Positions 1 to 7,591 of a stretch of 64,000 nt of DNA are shown here, piece after piece; position 1 is the first letter of the stretch, and every line of letters starts with the position of its first letter. The DNA comes from Streptomyces sp. APSN-46.1. GTDB taxonomy: Bacteria > Actinomycetota > Actinomycetes > Streptomycetales > Streptomycetaceae. The DNA lies in the NCBI RefSeq assembly GCF_022815725.1, contig NZ_JALGRF010000009.1, positions 180,605 to 244,604 on the forward strand, written 5' to 3'. Position numbers and translations under genes: made by a program. The notes under the pieces were generated by a model that searched no databases, was not told the origin of the DNA, and saw only the letters and a list, made by a program, of their open reading frames with translations.

Positions 1-204
1 GCGCGCGAGGTCACCGGTCGAGGCGAGGACATCGGCCGTGCCCTCCCAGTTGTTGCCGACGAACAGCACCTCACGGAGGCCGGAGGCGGGGGTGGCGCCG
101 GCCGGGGCGGGCCCCGCCAGGAGCGCGGCGGTGGCCGCGGTGAGGACTCCTGCGGTGAGGAAGGCGCGCAGGGGCGTACGGGCGGTGCGTTCGGTCCGGG
201 ACAT
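1..204 (-). CDS. Secreted protein of unknown function, N-terminal part (runs off window)
   Basis: Only the first 68 residues lie in the window; the gene continues beyond base 1. The start is ATG at 204-202. The N-terminus is a clear Sec-type signal: basic residues (MSRTERTARTPLRAF), then a hydrophobic Ala/Leu-rich stretch and an AGPAPAGA-type cleavage region near residues 30-37. The first mature residues read LREVLFVGNNWEGTADVL. From memory, Streptomyces secreted YncE-like beta-propeller proteins begin similarly, but too little is present to assign a fold. It is transcribed away from the window, downstream of the xdhC-type gene on the same strand. Confidence 0.7.
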   Translation of the reverse strand, partial: MSRTERTARTPLRAFLTAGVLTAATAALLAGPAPAGATPASGLREVLFVGNNWEGTADVLASTGDLAR

Positions 205-342
205 CCGCTCAACTCCGTTGGATGGAGGCGCTGTTACCGGCCGGTAAAATAGGCGGAACGGCAAAAGGGCGCAACCCTCAGGGGGCACGCCCTTTCGTCA
301 CGTCGGGAAGTCACACGGGGAGTTACTCGCGGAGTCACCGCT

Positions 343-1494
343 TCAAGCGACGACACCGATCCGACCGACCGCGGTGTTCGAGCCGTCGTGGTGGATCGGG
401 ATGTGCGCTCCGGCCAGCGCGGCCCCGGTGCCGCCGCGCCGGTTGGCGACGATCTCGGCGGCGATGGACAGCGCGGTCTCCTCCGGGGAGCGGGCGCCGA
501 GGTCCAGACCGATCGGGGAGCGCAGCCGGGCCAGTTCGAGCTCGGTCACGCCGACCTCGCGGAGCCGCTTGTTGCGGTCCTCGTGGGTCCGGCGGGAGCC
601 CATGGCGCCGACGTAGGCGACGGGAAGCTTGAGGGCCAGTTCGAGGAGCGGGACATCGAACTTGGCGTCGTGGGTGAGTACACACAGGACGGTCCGGCCG
701 TCGACATCCGTGCTTTCCAGGTAGCGGTGCGGCCAGTCGACGACGATCTCGTCCGCCTCGGGGAAACGCTTCTTCGTGGCGAATACGGGCCGGGCATCGC
801 ACAGGGTGACGTGGTAGCCGAGGAACTTGCCGATCCGCACCAGGGCGGAGGCGAAGTCGATGGCACCGAAGACGATCATCCGCGGGGGCGGGACGCTGGA
901 CTCGACCAGCACCTTGAGCGGCTCTCCGCAGAGCCGGCCGTCGGCGCCGATCTCCAGTACGCCGGTCCTGCCGGCGTCCAGCATGGCGCGGGCCTCTTCG
1001 GCGATGGTGCGGTCCAGCTCGGGGTGTCCCCCGAAGCCGCCCTCGCAGGAGCCGTCGCCGCGGACGACCAGGGCGCGGCCCATGAGCTCGGCCGGGCCCT
1101 CGGCGATCCGGGCGACCGCCGCCGCCTCCCCGCGGGCGGCGGCGGCCAGCGCGGCCGCGAACACCTCCCGCACGGGAGAGCCCACGGGAACCGGGGTGAC
1201 CAGGATGTCTATGACGCCGCCGCAGGTCAGGCCCACGGCGAAGGCGTCGTCGTCGCTGTAGCCGAAGCGCTCCTGGACGGTTTCGCCGTCCTCCAGCGCG
1301 TGCCGGCACAGCTCGTACACCGCGCCCTCCACGCATCCACCGGAGACCGAGCCGATGGCCGTGCCCTCGCTGTCGACGGCGAGTGCGGCTCCGGGCTGCC
1401 GGGGTGCGCTCCCGCCGACGGCCACGACGGTGGCGACGGCGAAGTCACGTCCCTGCTCGACCCACCGGTTCAGTTCTTCGGCGATGTCCAGCAT
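343..1494 (-). CDS. xdhC: XdhC/CoxI family molybdenum-hydroxylase maturation protein
   Basis: A 383-residue protein. The N-terminal XdhC/CoxI domain (about residues 10-80) includes VGGSAPRQPGAALAV and the SVSGGCVEGAVYEL motif. The C-terminal XdhC_C Rossmann-like domain (about 180-330) includes MIVFGAIDFASALVRIG and the AYVGAMGSRR motif. Family members bind molybdopterin cofactor and deliver its sulfurated form to xanthine dehydrogenase-type enzymes in the cytoplasm. The ATG at 1494 was chosen because GAGGAGG lies about 6 bases upstream; in-frame upstream codons lack family similarity. The xanthine dehydrogenase-like operon and purine permease immediately upstream on the same strand fit this job. 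Confidence 0.9.
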   Translation of the reverse strand: MLDIAEELNRWVEQGRDFAVATVVAVGGSAPRQPGAALAVDSEGTAIGSVSGGCVEGAVYELCRHALEDGETVQERFGYSDDDAFAVGLTCGGVIDILVTPVPVGSPVREVFAAALAAAARGEAAAVARIAEGPAELMGRALVVRGDGSCEGGFGGHPELDRTIAEEARAMLDAGRTGVLEIGADGRLCGEPLKVLVESSVPPPRMIVFGAIDFASALVRIGKFLGYHVTLCDARPVFATKKRFPEADEIVVDWPHRYLESTDVDGRTVLCVLTHDAKFDVPLLELALKLPVAYVGAMGSRRTHEDRNKRLREVGVTELELARLRSPIGLDLGARSPEETALSIAAEIVANRRGGTGAALAGAHIPIHHDGSNTAVGRIGVVA

Positions 1495-1577
1495 GTGCGG
1501 CCTCCTCGGAGAGGTTCGGTTTCCAGTATCGGATACGCGGAGGGTGCGGTTCTGCGTACGGATCAGGTCGGTCCGGG

Positions 1578-3041
1578 TCAGCCGACCCCGAGCCAGCCCT
1601 CGATCGGGTGCAGGGCGTAGAAGACCACGAAGATCGCGGTCAGACCCCACATGAAGCCGCCGATCTCACGGGCCTTGCCCTGAGCGATCTTGATGGCGAC
1701 GTAGGAGATGACACCCGCGGCGACACCGGCGGTGATCGAGTAGGTGAACGGCATGATCACGACGGTCAGGAAGACCGGGATCGCGGTCGAGCTGTCCGCC
1801 CAGTCCACGTGGCGGGCGTTCTGCATCATCATCGCGCCGATGACGACCAGGGCCGCGGAGGCGACCTCACCCGGGACGATCTGCGTGATCGGGGTGAAGA
1901 AGAGGCAGGCGGCGAAGAGCAGGCCGGTGACGACGGAGGCGAGGCCTGTGCGGGCACCCTCACCGACGCCGGTCGCGGACTCCACGAACACGGTCTGGCC
2001 GGAGCCACCCGAGACGCCACCGATGGCGCCACCGGCGCCGTCGATGAACAGGGCCTTGGAGAGGCCCGGCATGCGGCCCTTGTCGTCGGCGAGCTTGGCC
2101 TCGGTGCCGACGCCGATGATGGTGGCCATCGCGTCGAAGAAGCCGGCGAGAACGAGGGTGAAGACGATCATGCCGACGGTCATGTAGCCGACATCGCCCC
2201 AGCCGCCGAAGGAGACGTCACCGAAGAGCGAGAAGTCCGGCGTCGAGATCGCGGAGCCGGTCAGCTCCGGCGGGCCGCTCTTCCAGGACTTCGGGTCGAT
2301 GTCCGCCACGGCGTTCAGGATGGCGGCGAGCACGGTTCCGCCGATGATGCCGATCAGGATCGCGCCGGGGATCTTGCGGGCCTGCAGCATGAAGATCGTG
2401 AGCAGGGTCACGCAGAAGATCAGGACGGGCCACCCGGCGAGCTCACCGACGGCACCGAGCTGGACAGGGGGGCCGAACTCCGGGCCCCTGCCGACGAAGC
2501 CGGCCTTCACGAGGCCGATGAGGGCGACGAACATGCCGATGCCCATGGTGATCGCGTGCTTGAGCGCGAGGGGGATCGCGTTCATGATCATCTCGCGGAG
2601 GCCGGTGACGACCAGGAGACAGATCACGACACCGTAGACCACGCACATGCCCATGGCCTGCGGCCAGGTCATCTGGGGCGCTACCTGCGAGGCGAGCACG
2701 CCGGACACGGACAGGCCGGCGGCGAGGGCCAGCGGCACCTTGCCGACGAAGCCCATGAGGAGCGTCGTGACGGCCGCGGCGAACGCCGTGGCGGTGATGA
2801 TCGCCGAGCCCTCCATCGCGGCGCCGGTGACGTCCTTGCCCGAGAGGAGCAGCGGGTTGAGCAGGAGGATGTAAGCCATCGCCATGAAGGTCGTGATACC
2901 GCCACGCACTTCGTTGCCGACGTTGGATCCTCTGTGGGTTATGTGAAAGTACCGGTCGAGCCAAGATCTGCCGGCGGGGGTGAGAGTGCCGTCGCCGGCC
3001 TCCTCCGCGGTGGTCTTGGGCTCTACAGACGACTGGGTCAT
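1578..3041 (-). CDS. NCS2 (AzgA-type) purine permease
   Basis: A 487-residue polytopic membrane protein. The N-terminal signature NEVRGGITTFMAMAYILLLN and the central GGSGQTVFVESATGVGEG segment are those of the AzgA/PbuG branch of the nucleobase-cation symporter-2 family, whose members import hypoxanthine, guanine or adenine. About 12-14 hydrophobic segments are visible. The ATG at 3041 (MTQSSVEPK) is preceded by GGGAG; upstream in-frame codons encode unrelated low-complexity sequence. It lies between the xanthine dehydrogenase operon and xdhC, all on the minus strand, so it probably supplies purine substrate to that pathway. Exact substrate is inferred from subfamily only. Confidence 0.88.
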   Translation of the reverse strand: MTQSSVEPKTTAEEAGDGTLTPAGRSWLDRYFHITHRGSNVGNEVRGGITTFMAMAYILLLNPLLLSGKDVTGAAMEGSAIITATAFAAAVTTLLMGFVGKVPLALAAGLSVSGVLASQVAPQMTWPQAMGMCVVYGVVICLLVVTGLREMIMNAIPLALKHAITMGIGMFVALIGLVKAGFVGRGPEFGPPVQLGAVGELAGWPVLIFCVTLLTIFMLQARKIPGAILIGIIGGTVLAAILNAVADIDPKSWKSGPPELTGSAISTPDFSLFGDVSFGGWGDVGYMTVGMIVFTLVLAGFFDAMATIIGVGTEAKLADDKGRMPGLSKALFIDGAGGAIGGVSGGSGQTVFVESATGVGEGARTGLASVVTGLLFAACLFFTPITQIVPGEVASAALVVIGAMMMQNARHVDWADSSTAIPVFLTVVIMPFTYSITAGVAAGVISYVAIKIAQGKAREIGGFMWGLTAIFVVFYALHPIEGWLGVG

Positions 3042-3387
3042 GGTGCCTAACTCCCAAGGTTCAAAGGGGCACCCGCTTGGGGATTGGAGACGCGGGATTT
3101 GGGATGCTGCGTTTGGCTGCACGACCCGGGGTGACGGCCCGAGGCGACGCGAATGGTGCTGCGTGTACTGCGGGTACTGCGGGGTTACCGGTACCTCTCG
3201 CACTGCTGGTGGTTCTGCAGTGGTGCTGCAGGGGTGCTTACGGGTACTACTGGGTACTACTGGGTACTACTGGGTACTGCTGGTACTGCCGTGTGAAGCG
3301 GACCGCGAGCGGTGCGGTACTTCGTACTCCGGGCGGTGGACTGTGAAGTGTGACGTTCCCGTGTCACACCGCCCGGAGAGTCTGGGG
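3042..3387. other. Intergenic region between permease and hydroxylase operon
   Basis: No plausible gene is seen in this stretch. It should hold the permease promoter on the minus strand. It contains scattered and tandem GGGTACTRCT repeats (densest at 3242-3281) and an inverted repeat with 10-bp arms CCGGGCGGTG (3329-3338) and CACCGCCCGG (3367-3376). That second structure may add to termination of the hydroxylase operon. Confidence 0.6.
3242..3281. repeat. Decamer tandem repeat GGGTACTACT
   Basis: Three exact copies of GGGTACTACT (3242-3271) are followed by a fourth with one change (GGGTACTGCT, 3272-3281) and then a truncated GGTACTGC. Related GTACTGC and GGTACC words occur over the preceding 120 bases. 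The array is about 200 bases upstream of the purine permease start. The period is close to one helical turn. Function is unknown. Confidence 0.9.
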
Positions 3388-3415
3388 GGTCCGGGGGCCT
3401 CACGGCCCCCGGACC
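3388..3415 (-). terminator. Strong hairpin terminator of the xanthine dehydrogenase-type operon
   Basis: A perfect 12-bp inverted repeat, GGTCCGGGGGCC / GGCCCCCGGACC, has a 4-base TCAC loop. It begins 9 bases downstream of the stop codon of the large hydroxylase subunit (minus strand). There is no U-tract, which is usual for actinobacterial terminators. Confidence 0.75.
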
Positions 3416-3423
3416 GCGCCGTC

Positions 3424-5829
3424 CTAGAGGGTGCCGGTGAGGGCCTCGGGACGGATCGGCGTCTTGTTGAGCTCCAGACCGGTCGCCTGCCGGATCGCCG
3501 CGAGGACGGCCGGGGTGGACGAGAGGGTCGGGGCCTCGCCCATACCGCGCAGGCCGTACGGCGCGTTCGGGTCGGCGAGCTCCAGGACATCGACCGGGAT
3601 GGTCGGCGTGTCGAGGATGGTCGGGATCAGGTAGTCCGTGAAGGAGGGGTTGCGCACCTTCGCGGTCTTCGGGTCCACGATGATCTCTTCCATGATCGCG
3701 ACGCCCAGGCCCTGGGTGGTACCACCCTGGATCTGGCCGACCACGGAGAGCATGTTCAGCGCCTTGCCGACGTCCTGGGCGGTGGCGAGCTCGACGACCT
3801 TGACCAGGCCGAGCTCGGTGTCCACCTCGACCACCGCGCGGTGCGCGGCGAACGTGTACTGGACGTGGCCGTCGCCCTGGCCGGTCTTCAGGTCGAAGGG
3901 GACGGTCGGCCGGTGCCGGAACTCCAGCTCCAGGTCGATCGCGTCCTCGCCCTCCAGGATGTCGGCGATGTCCGCGAGGACCTCGCCGCCGTCGGTGACG
4001 ACCTTGCCGCCTTCGAGCAGCAGCTCGGCGGTGGCCCACGCCGGGTGGTAGGAGCCGTTCTTGCGGCGCCCGATCTCCAGGACGGCCTCGCGCACGGCCT
4101 CACAGGTGTTCTTCACGGCGCCACCGGTCATGTACGTCTGCCGCGAGGCGGACGTGGAACCGGCGGAGCCGACCTGCGTGTCGGCCGGGTGGATCGTCAC
4201 CTGCGTGACGCCCAGCTCGGTACGGGCGATCTGCGCGTGGACGGTGACACCGCCCTGGCCGACCTCCGCCATGGCCGTGTGGACCATCGCGACGGGCTCG
4301 CCGTTGATGACCTCAAGACGCACGCGGGCGGTCGAGTAGTCGTCGAAGCCCTCGGAGAAGCCGACGTTCTTGATGCCGACCGCGTAGCCGACGCCCCGGA
4401 CGACGCCCTCACCGTGGGTGGTGTTGGAGAGGCCACCGGGCAGCGCGCGGACGTCCGCGCCCTCGCCGGCGGTCTCCCACTGGCGCTCCGGCGGCAGCGG
4501 GCGGGCCTTGACCCGGCGCAGCAGCTCGGCGACGGGCGCCGGGGAGTCCACGACCTGGCCGGTGGGCATGATCGTGCCCATCTCCATGGCGTTCAGCTGG
4601 CGGAACTCGACCGGGTCCATGCCCAGCTTCGCCGCGAGCCGGTCCATCTGGGCCTCGTACGCGAAGCAGGCCTGGACGGCGCCGAAGCCGCGCATCGCGC
4701 CACAGGGCGGGTTGTTCGTGTAGAGCGCGATCGCCTCGATGTCGACGTCGTCGATGACGTACGGGCCGACGGAGAGGGAGGAGGCGTTGCCCACGACCGC
4801 CGGGGAAGCGGACGCGTAGGCGCCGCCGTCCAGGACGATCTTGCACTTCATGTGCGTGAGCTTGCCGTCCTTGGTGGCGCCGTGCTCGTAGTAGAGCTTC
4901 GCCGGGTGACGGTGCACGTGGCCGAAGAAGGACTCGAACCGGTTGTAGACGATCTTGACCGGCTTGTTCGTGGCCAGGGCCAGGAGGCAGGCGTGGATCT
5001 GCATCGAGATGTCCTCGCGGCCACCGAAGGCACCGCCGACGCCCGAGAGCGTCATGCGGACCTTCTCCTCGGGGAGACCGAGGACGGGGGCGATCTGCTT
5101 GAGGTCCGAGTGCAGCCACTGGGTGGCGACGTAGAGGTCCACACCGCCGTCCTCGGACGGCACGGCGAGACCGGACTCCGGGCCGAGGAAGGCCTGGTCC
5201 TGCATGCCGAAGGTGTACTCGCCCTCGACGATGACATCGGCGCGCTTGCGGGCCTCTTCCACGTTGCCGCGGACGATCGGCTGGCGGTGCACGATGTTCG
5301 GGTGCGGGACGTGACCGGAGTGGTGGTCGTCGCGGCCCTCGTGGATCAGCGGCGCGTCGGGAGCGAGGGCGGAGGCCTCGTCCGTGACGACCGGCAGCTC
5401 ACGGTAGTCAATCTTGATCTTGGCGGCCGCGCGGCGGGCAGTCTCCGGGTGGTCGGCGGCCACGAGGGCGACCGGCTCACCGTGGTGGCGTACCCGGCCG
5501 TTGGCGAGCACCGGGGTGTCCTGGATCTCCAGGCCGTAGTTCTTCATCTCGGCCGGCAGGTCGTCGTAGGTCAGCACCGAGTACACGCCGGGCATCGCGA
5601 GCGCCTCGGAGATGTCGATCGAGGCGATCTCGGCGTGGGCGACGGTGCTGCGCAGGGTCTGGCCCCACAGCATGTCCTCGTGCCACATGTCCGAGGAGTA
5701 AGCGAACTCGCCGGTGACCTTGAGGGTGCCGTCCGGGCGCAGCGTGGACTCGCCGATGCCGCCCTTGGTGTGCTTCTGCGTGACGTTGGTCGGCGTACCC
5801 GCCGGAACCGTGCGCGTGTCCTGGGCCAT
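3424..5829 (-). CDS. Xanthine dehydrogenase-type molybdenum hydroxylase, large (molybdopterin-binding) subunit
   Basis: An 801-residue protein of the Ald_Xan_dh_C family. An a/b hammerhead domain comes first (about residues 20-130, TLKVTGEFAYSSDM), followed by the molybdopterin-binding domains, with GVGGAFGGRED, GGAYASASPAVVGN and PPCGAMRGFGA motifs. The C-terminal LRGMGEAPTLSS places the expected catalytic Glu at about residue 765. It hydroxylates purines or a related heterocycle (hypoxanthine or xanthine is most likely from context), passing electrons to the FeS and FAD subunits encoded just upstream, 2 bases away. The ATG at 5829 follows directly on the FeS gene stop. A strong hairpin lies just after its stop. 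Confidence 0.92.
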   Translation of the reverse strand: MAQDTRTVPAGTPTNVTQKHTKGGIGESTLRPDGTLKVTGEFAYSSDMWHEDMLWGQTLRSTVAHAEIASIDISEALAMPGVYSVLTYDDLPAEMKNYGLEIQDTPVLANGRVRHHGEPVALVAADHPETARRAAAKIKIDYRELPVVTDEASALAPDAPLIHEGRDDHHSGHVPHPNIVHRQPIVRGNVEEARKRADVIVEGEYTFGMQDQAFLGPESGLAVPSEDGGVDLYVATQWLHSDLKQIAPVLGLPEEKVRMTLSGVGGAFGGREDISMQIHACLLALATNKPVKIVYNRFESFFGHVHRHPAKLYYEHGATKDGKLTHMKCKIVLDGGAYASASPAVVGNASSLSVGPYVIDDVDIEAIALYTNNPPCGAMRGFGAVQACFAYEAQMDRLAAKLGMDPVEFRQLNAMEMGTIMPTGQVVDSPAPVAELLRRVKARPLPPERQWETAGEGADVRALPGGLSNTTHGEGVVRGVGYAVGIKNVGFSEGFDDYSTARVRLEVINGEPVAMVHTAMAEVGQGGVTVHAQIARTELGVTQVTIHPADTQVGSAGSTSASRQTYMTGGAVKNTCEAVREAVLEIGRRKNGSYHPAWATAELLLEGGKVVTDGGEVLADIADILEGEDAIDLELEFRHRPTVPFDLKTGQGDGHVQYTFAAHRAVVEVDTELGLVKVVELATAQDVGKALNMLSVVGQIQGGTTQGLGVAIMEEIIVDPKTAKVRNPSFTDYLIPTILDTPTIPVDVLELADPNAPYGLRGMGEAPTLSSTPAVLAAIRQATGLELNKTPIRPEALTGTL

Positions 5830-5831
5830 GG

Positions 5832-6440
5832 TCAGACCGCCTCTCCCTGACGGGCGGCCGCGAGGCGGACCGCGTCGAGGATCTTCTCGTAGCCCGTGCA
5901 GCGGCAGAGGTTGCCGGACAGGGCCTCACGGATGTCCTGGTCGGACGGGGAGGAGTTCTCCTCCAGCAGCGCGTCGGCCTGGACCAGGAGGCCCGGGGTG
6001 CAGAAACCGCACTGGACGGCGCCGGCGTCGATGAACGCCTGCTGGATGGTGGAGAGTTCGACGCCCTCGCCGGTCTGGGAGTCCGAACCCTTCGCCGACC
6101 ACTGCTTGGCCGCGTCCAGGGAGACGCCGCCCTTGCCGCCGCAGCCGCCGCCGGTGCCGCAGGCACCGCCGTGGCCGTGCTCCTCGCGCTGCTTGGCGAA
6201 CTCCGCCAGACCCTCGACGGTCACGACGTCGCGACCCTCGACCTGGCCGGCGGCCACGAGACAGGAGCAGACCGGCACGCCGTCGAGACGGACGGTGCAG
6301 GAACCGCACTCACCCTGCTCGCAGGCGTTCTTCGAGCCCGGCAGGCCCAGGCGCTCGCGCAGGACGTAGAGGAGGGATTCGCCCTCCCAGACGTCGTCGG
6401 CTTCCTGCTGACGGCCGTTGACAGTGAAATTGACGCGCAT
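5832..6440 (-). CDS. Xanthine dehydrogenase-type enzyme, 2Fe-2S subunit
   Basis: A 202-residue electron-transfer subunit. The N-terminal plant-type ferredoxin cluster is ligated by C40, C45, C48 and C60 (ACEQGECGSC...CSC). The C-terminal four-helix 2Fe-2S domain is ligated by C144, C147, C179 and C181 (CGFC, CRC). Between them is a linker of about 45 residues rich in Gly and His (residues 88-103, HGHGGACGTGGGCGGK) with two extra cysteines, C94 and C100. The usual small subunit is about 160 residues, so this linker explains the extra length. The ATG at 6440 follows the FAD-subunit stop by one base, indicating translational coupling. Confidence 0.93.
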   Translation of the reverse strand: MRVNFTVNGRQQEADDVWEGESLLYVLRERLGLPGSKNACEQGECGSCTVRLDGVPVCSCLVAAGQVEGRDVVTVEGLAEFAKQREEHGHGGACGTGGGCGGKGGVSLDAAKQWSAKGSDSQTGEGVELSTIQQAFIDAGAVQCGFCTPGLLVQADALLEENSSPSDQDIREALSGNLCRCTGYEKILDAVRLAAARQGEAV

Positions 6441-6441
6441 G

Positions 6442-7338
6442 TTACGCAGCCCCTTCAAGCGAGCGGCCGTTGCCGGTACCGCGGTACTGCTCCCAGGTCC
6501 AGACGAGCTGGCGGCGAGCCATGATGCCGACCGCGTGACGGCGGTACTTCGCCGTGCCGCGGACGTCGTCGATCGGGTTGGCCGCGCCGGAGGCGAGGTC
6601 ACCGAACTGCTTGGCGATCGACGGGGTGATGACCTTGCCGGACTCCCAGAAACCGCCCTCTTCGAGCGCGGCGTTCAGGAACTCCTCGGCGGCCTTCGCG
6701 CGGATCGGGGTCGGCGCCGCCGAACCGATGCCGGTACGGACCGTGCGGGTCTCGGGGTGCAGCGCCAGACCGAAGGCGCAGACGGCGATGACCATCGCGT
6801 TGCGCGAGCCGACCTTGGAGTACTGCTGGGGGCCGTCCGCCTTCTTGATGTGGACGGATTTGATGAGCTCGTCGGCGGCCAGCGCGTTGCGCTTGACGCC
6901 GGTGTAGAACTCGTCGATCGGGATCAGGCGGGAGCCGCGCACGGACTCCACCTCGACCTCGGCACCCGCCGCGAGCAGCGCGGGGTGGGAGTCGCCGGCG
7001 GGCGAGGCGCAACCGAGGTTGCCGCCGACGCCGCCGCGGTTGCGGATCTGCGGGGACGCGACCGTGTGCGAGGCGAGCGCGAGACCCGGCAGTTCCGTCC
7101 GGAGGTTCTCCATGATCTGCGTGTACGGGACGGAGGCGCCCAGACGGACAACGTCCTCGCCGACCTCCCACTCCCGCAGCAGACCGATGCGGTTCAGGTC
7201 CAGGAGGTACTCCGGCCGACGGTGGTCGAAGTTGATCTCGACCATCACATCGGTGCCACCCGCAATCGGCACAGCTGTGGGGAACTCGGCCTTAGCGGCG
7301 AGCGCCTCCTCCCAGCTGGCGGGGCGAAGGAAGTCCAT
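6442..7338 (-). CDS. Xanthine dehydrogenase-type enzyme, FAD-binding subunit
   Basis: A 298-residue member of the CoxM/XdhB FAD-binding family. The N-terminal FAD_binding_5 domain has PIAGGTDVMVEIN (about residues 24-36) and the RNRGGVGGNLGCASPAGD FAD-binding motif (about 98-115). A CO_deh_flav_C-type C-terminal domain follows. It passes electrons from the 2Fe-2S centres to NAD+ or another acceptor. It is the first gene of the operon, and the ATG at 7338 is followed within 1-2 bases by the next two genes. It faces the PucR regulator across about 250 bases of control region. Confidence 0.92.
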   Translation of the reverse strand: MDFLRPASWEEALAAKAEFPTAVPIAGGTDVMVEINFDHRRPEYLLDLNRIGLLREWEVGEDVVRLGASVPYTQIMENLRTELPGLALASHTVASPQIRNRGGVGGNLGCASPAGDSHPALLAAGAEVEVESVRGSRLIPIDEFYTGVKRNALAADELIKSVHIKKADGPQQYSKVGSRNAMVIAVCAFGLALHPETRTVRTGIGSAAPTPIRAKAAEEFLNAALEEGGFWESGKVITPSIAKQFGDLASGAANPIDDVRGTAKYRRHAVGIMARRQLVWTWEQYRGTGNGRSLEGAA

Positions 7339-7364
7339 GTGCGGCTCTCTTCTTCTTCATCGTG

Positions 7365-7413
7365 TCGTTCACTTCAAGCCAGGAGGCCTCAGGGCCCTCG
7401 ACTGGTCGTTCAC
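7365..7413. promoter_or_regulatory. Direct repeat TCGTTCAC x2, candidate operator of the hydroxylase operon
   Basis: TCGTTCAC occurs at 7365-7372 and again at 7406-7413, start-to-start 41 bases, about four helical turns. Both lie just upstream of the FAD-subunit ATG in the divergent region shared with the PucR gene. Binding by PucR is an inference. Confidence 0.35.
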
Positions 7414-7488
7414 GTGCTGTTAACGCGGTGTGGAGCCAGTACACAAGCCGCGCGTCCCCCGGGTGCAGTCACCGAAACCATGAAGGAG

Positions 7489-7519
7489 TTGGCTGACGGC
7501 CTCCCTCGTCTTGTAGATT
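7489..7519 (+). promoter_or_regulatory. Candidate promoter of the PucR regulator
   Basis: TTGGCT (7489-7494) and TAGATT (7514-7519) lie 19 bases apart, 72 bases upstream of the preferred ATG. This is a reasonable housekeeping-type promoter for a GC-rich actinomycete, located in a locally AT-richer patch. Confidence 0.4.
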
Positions 7520-7591
7520 CGTATGAAAGGCAGGATGCGACGACCTGCCCGATTTCCAACGGCAACATCGAGACAGATCGGCGGCGACATC

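Noticed and set aside
335..1336. Long Arg-rich open frames antisense or offset to real genes throughout the window
   Set aside because: These are the usual GC-frame shadows in high-GC DNA. They lack domain similarity and ribosome sites and overlap confidently identified genes.
3242..3281. CRISPR array
   Set aside because: The repeats are contiguous 10-mers without spacers, and no cas genes are present. The other repeat arrays here (20841-20989, 17189-17542) are likewise spacerless or coding.
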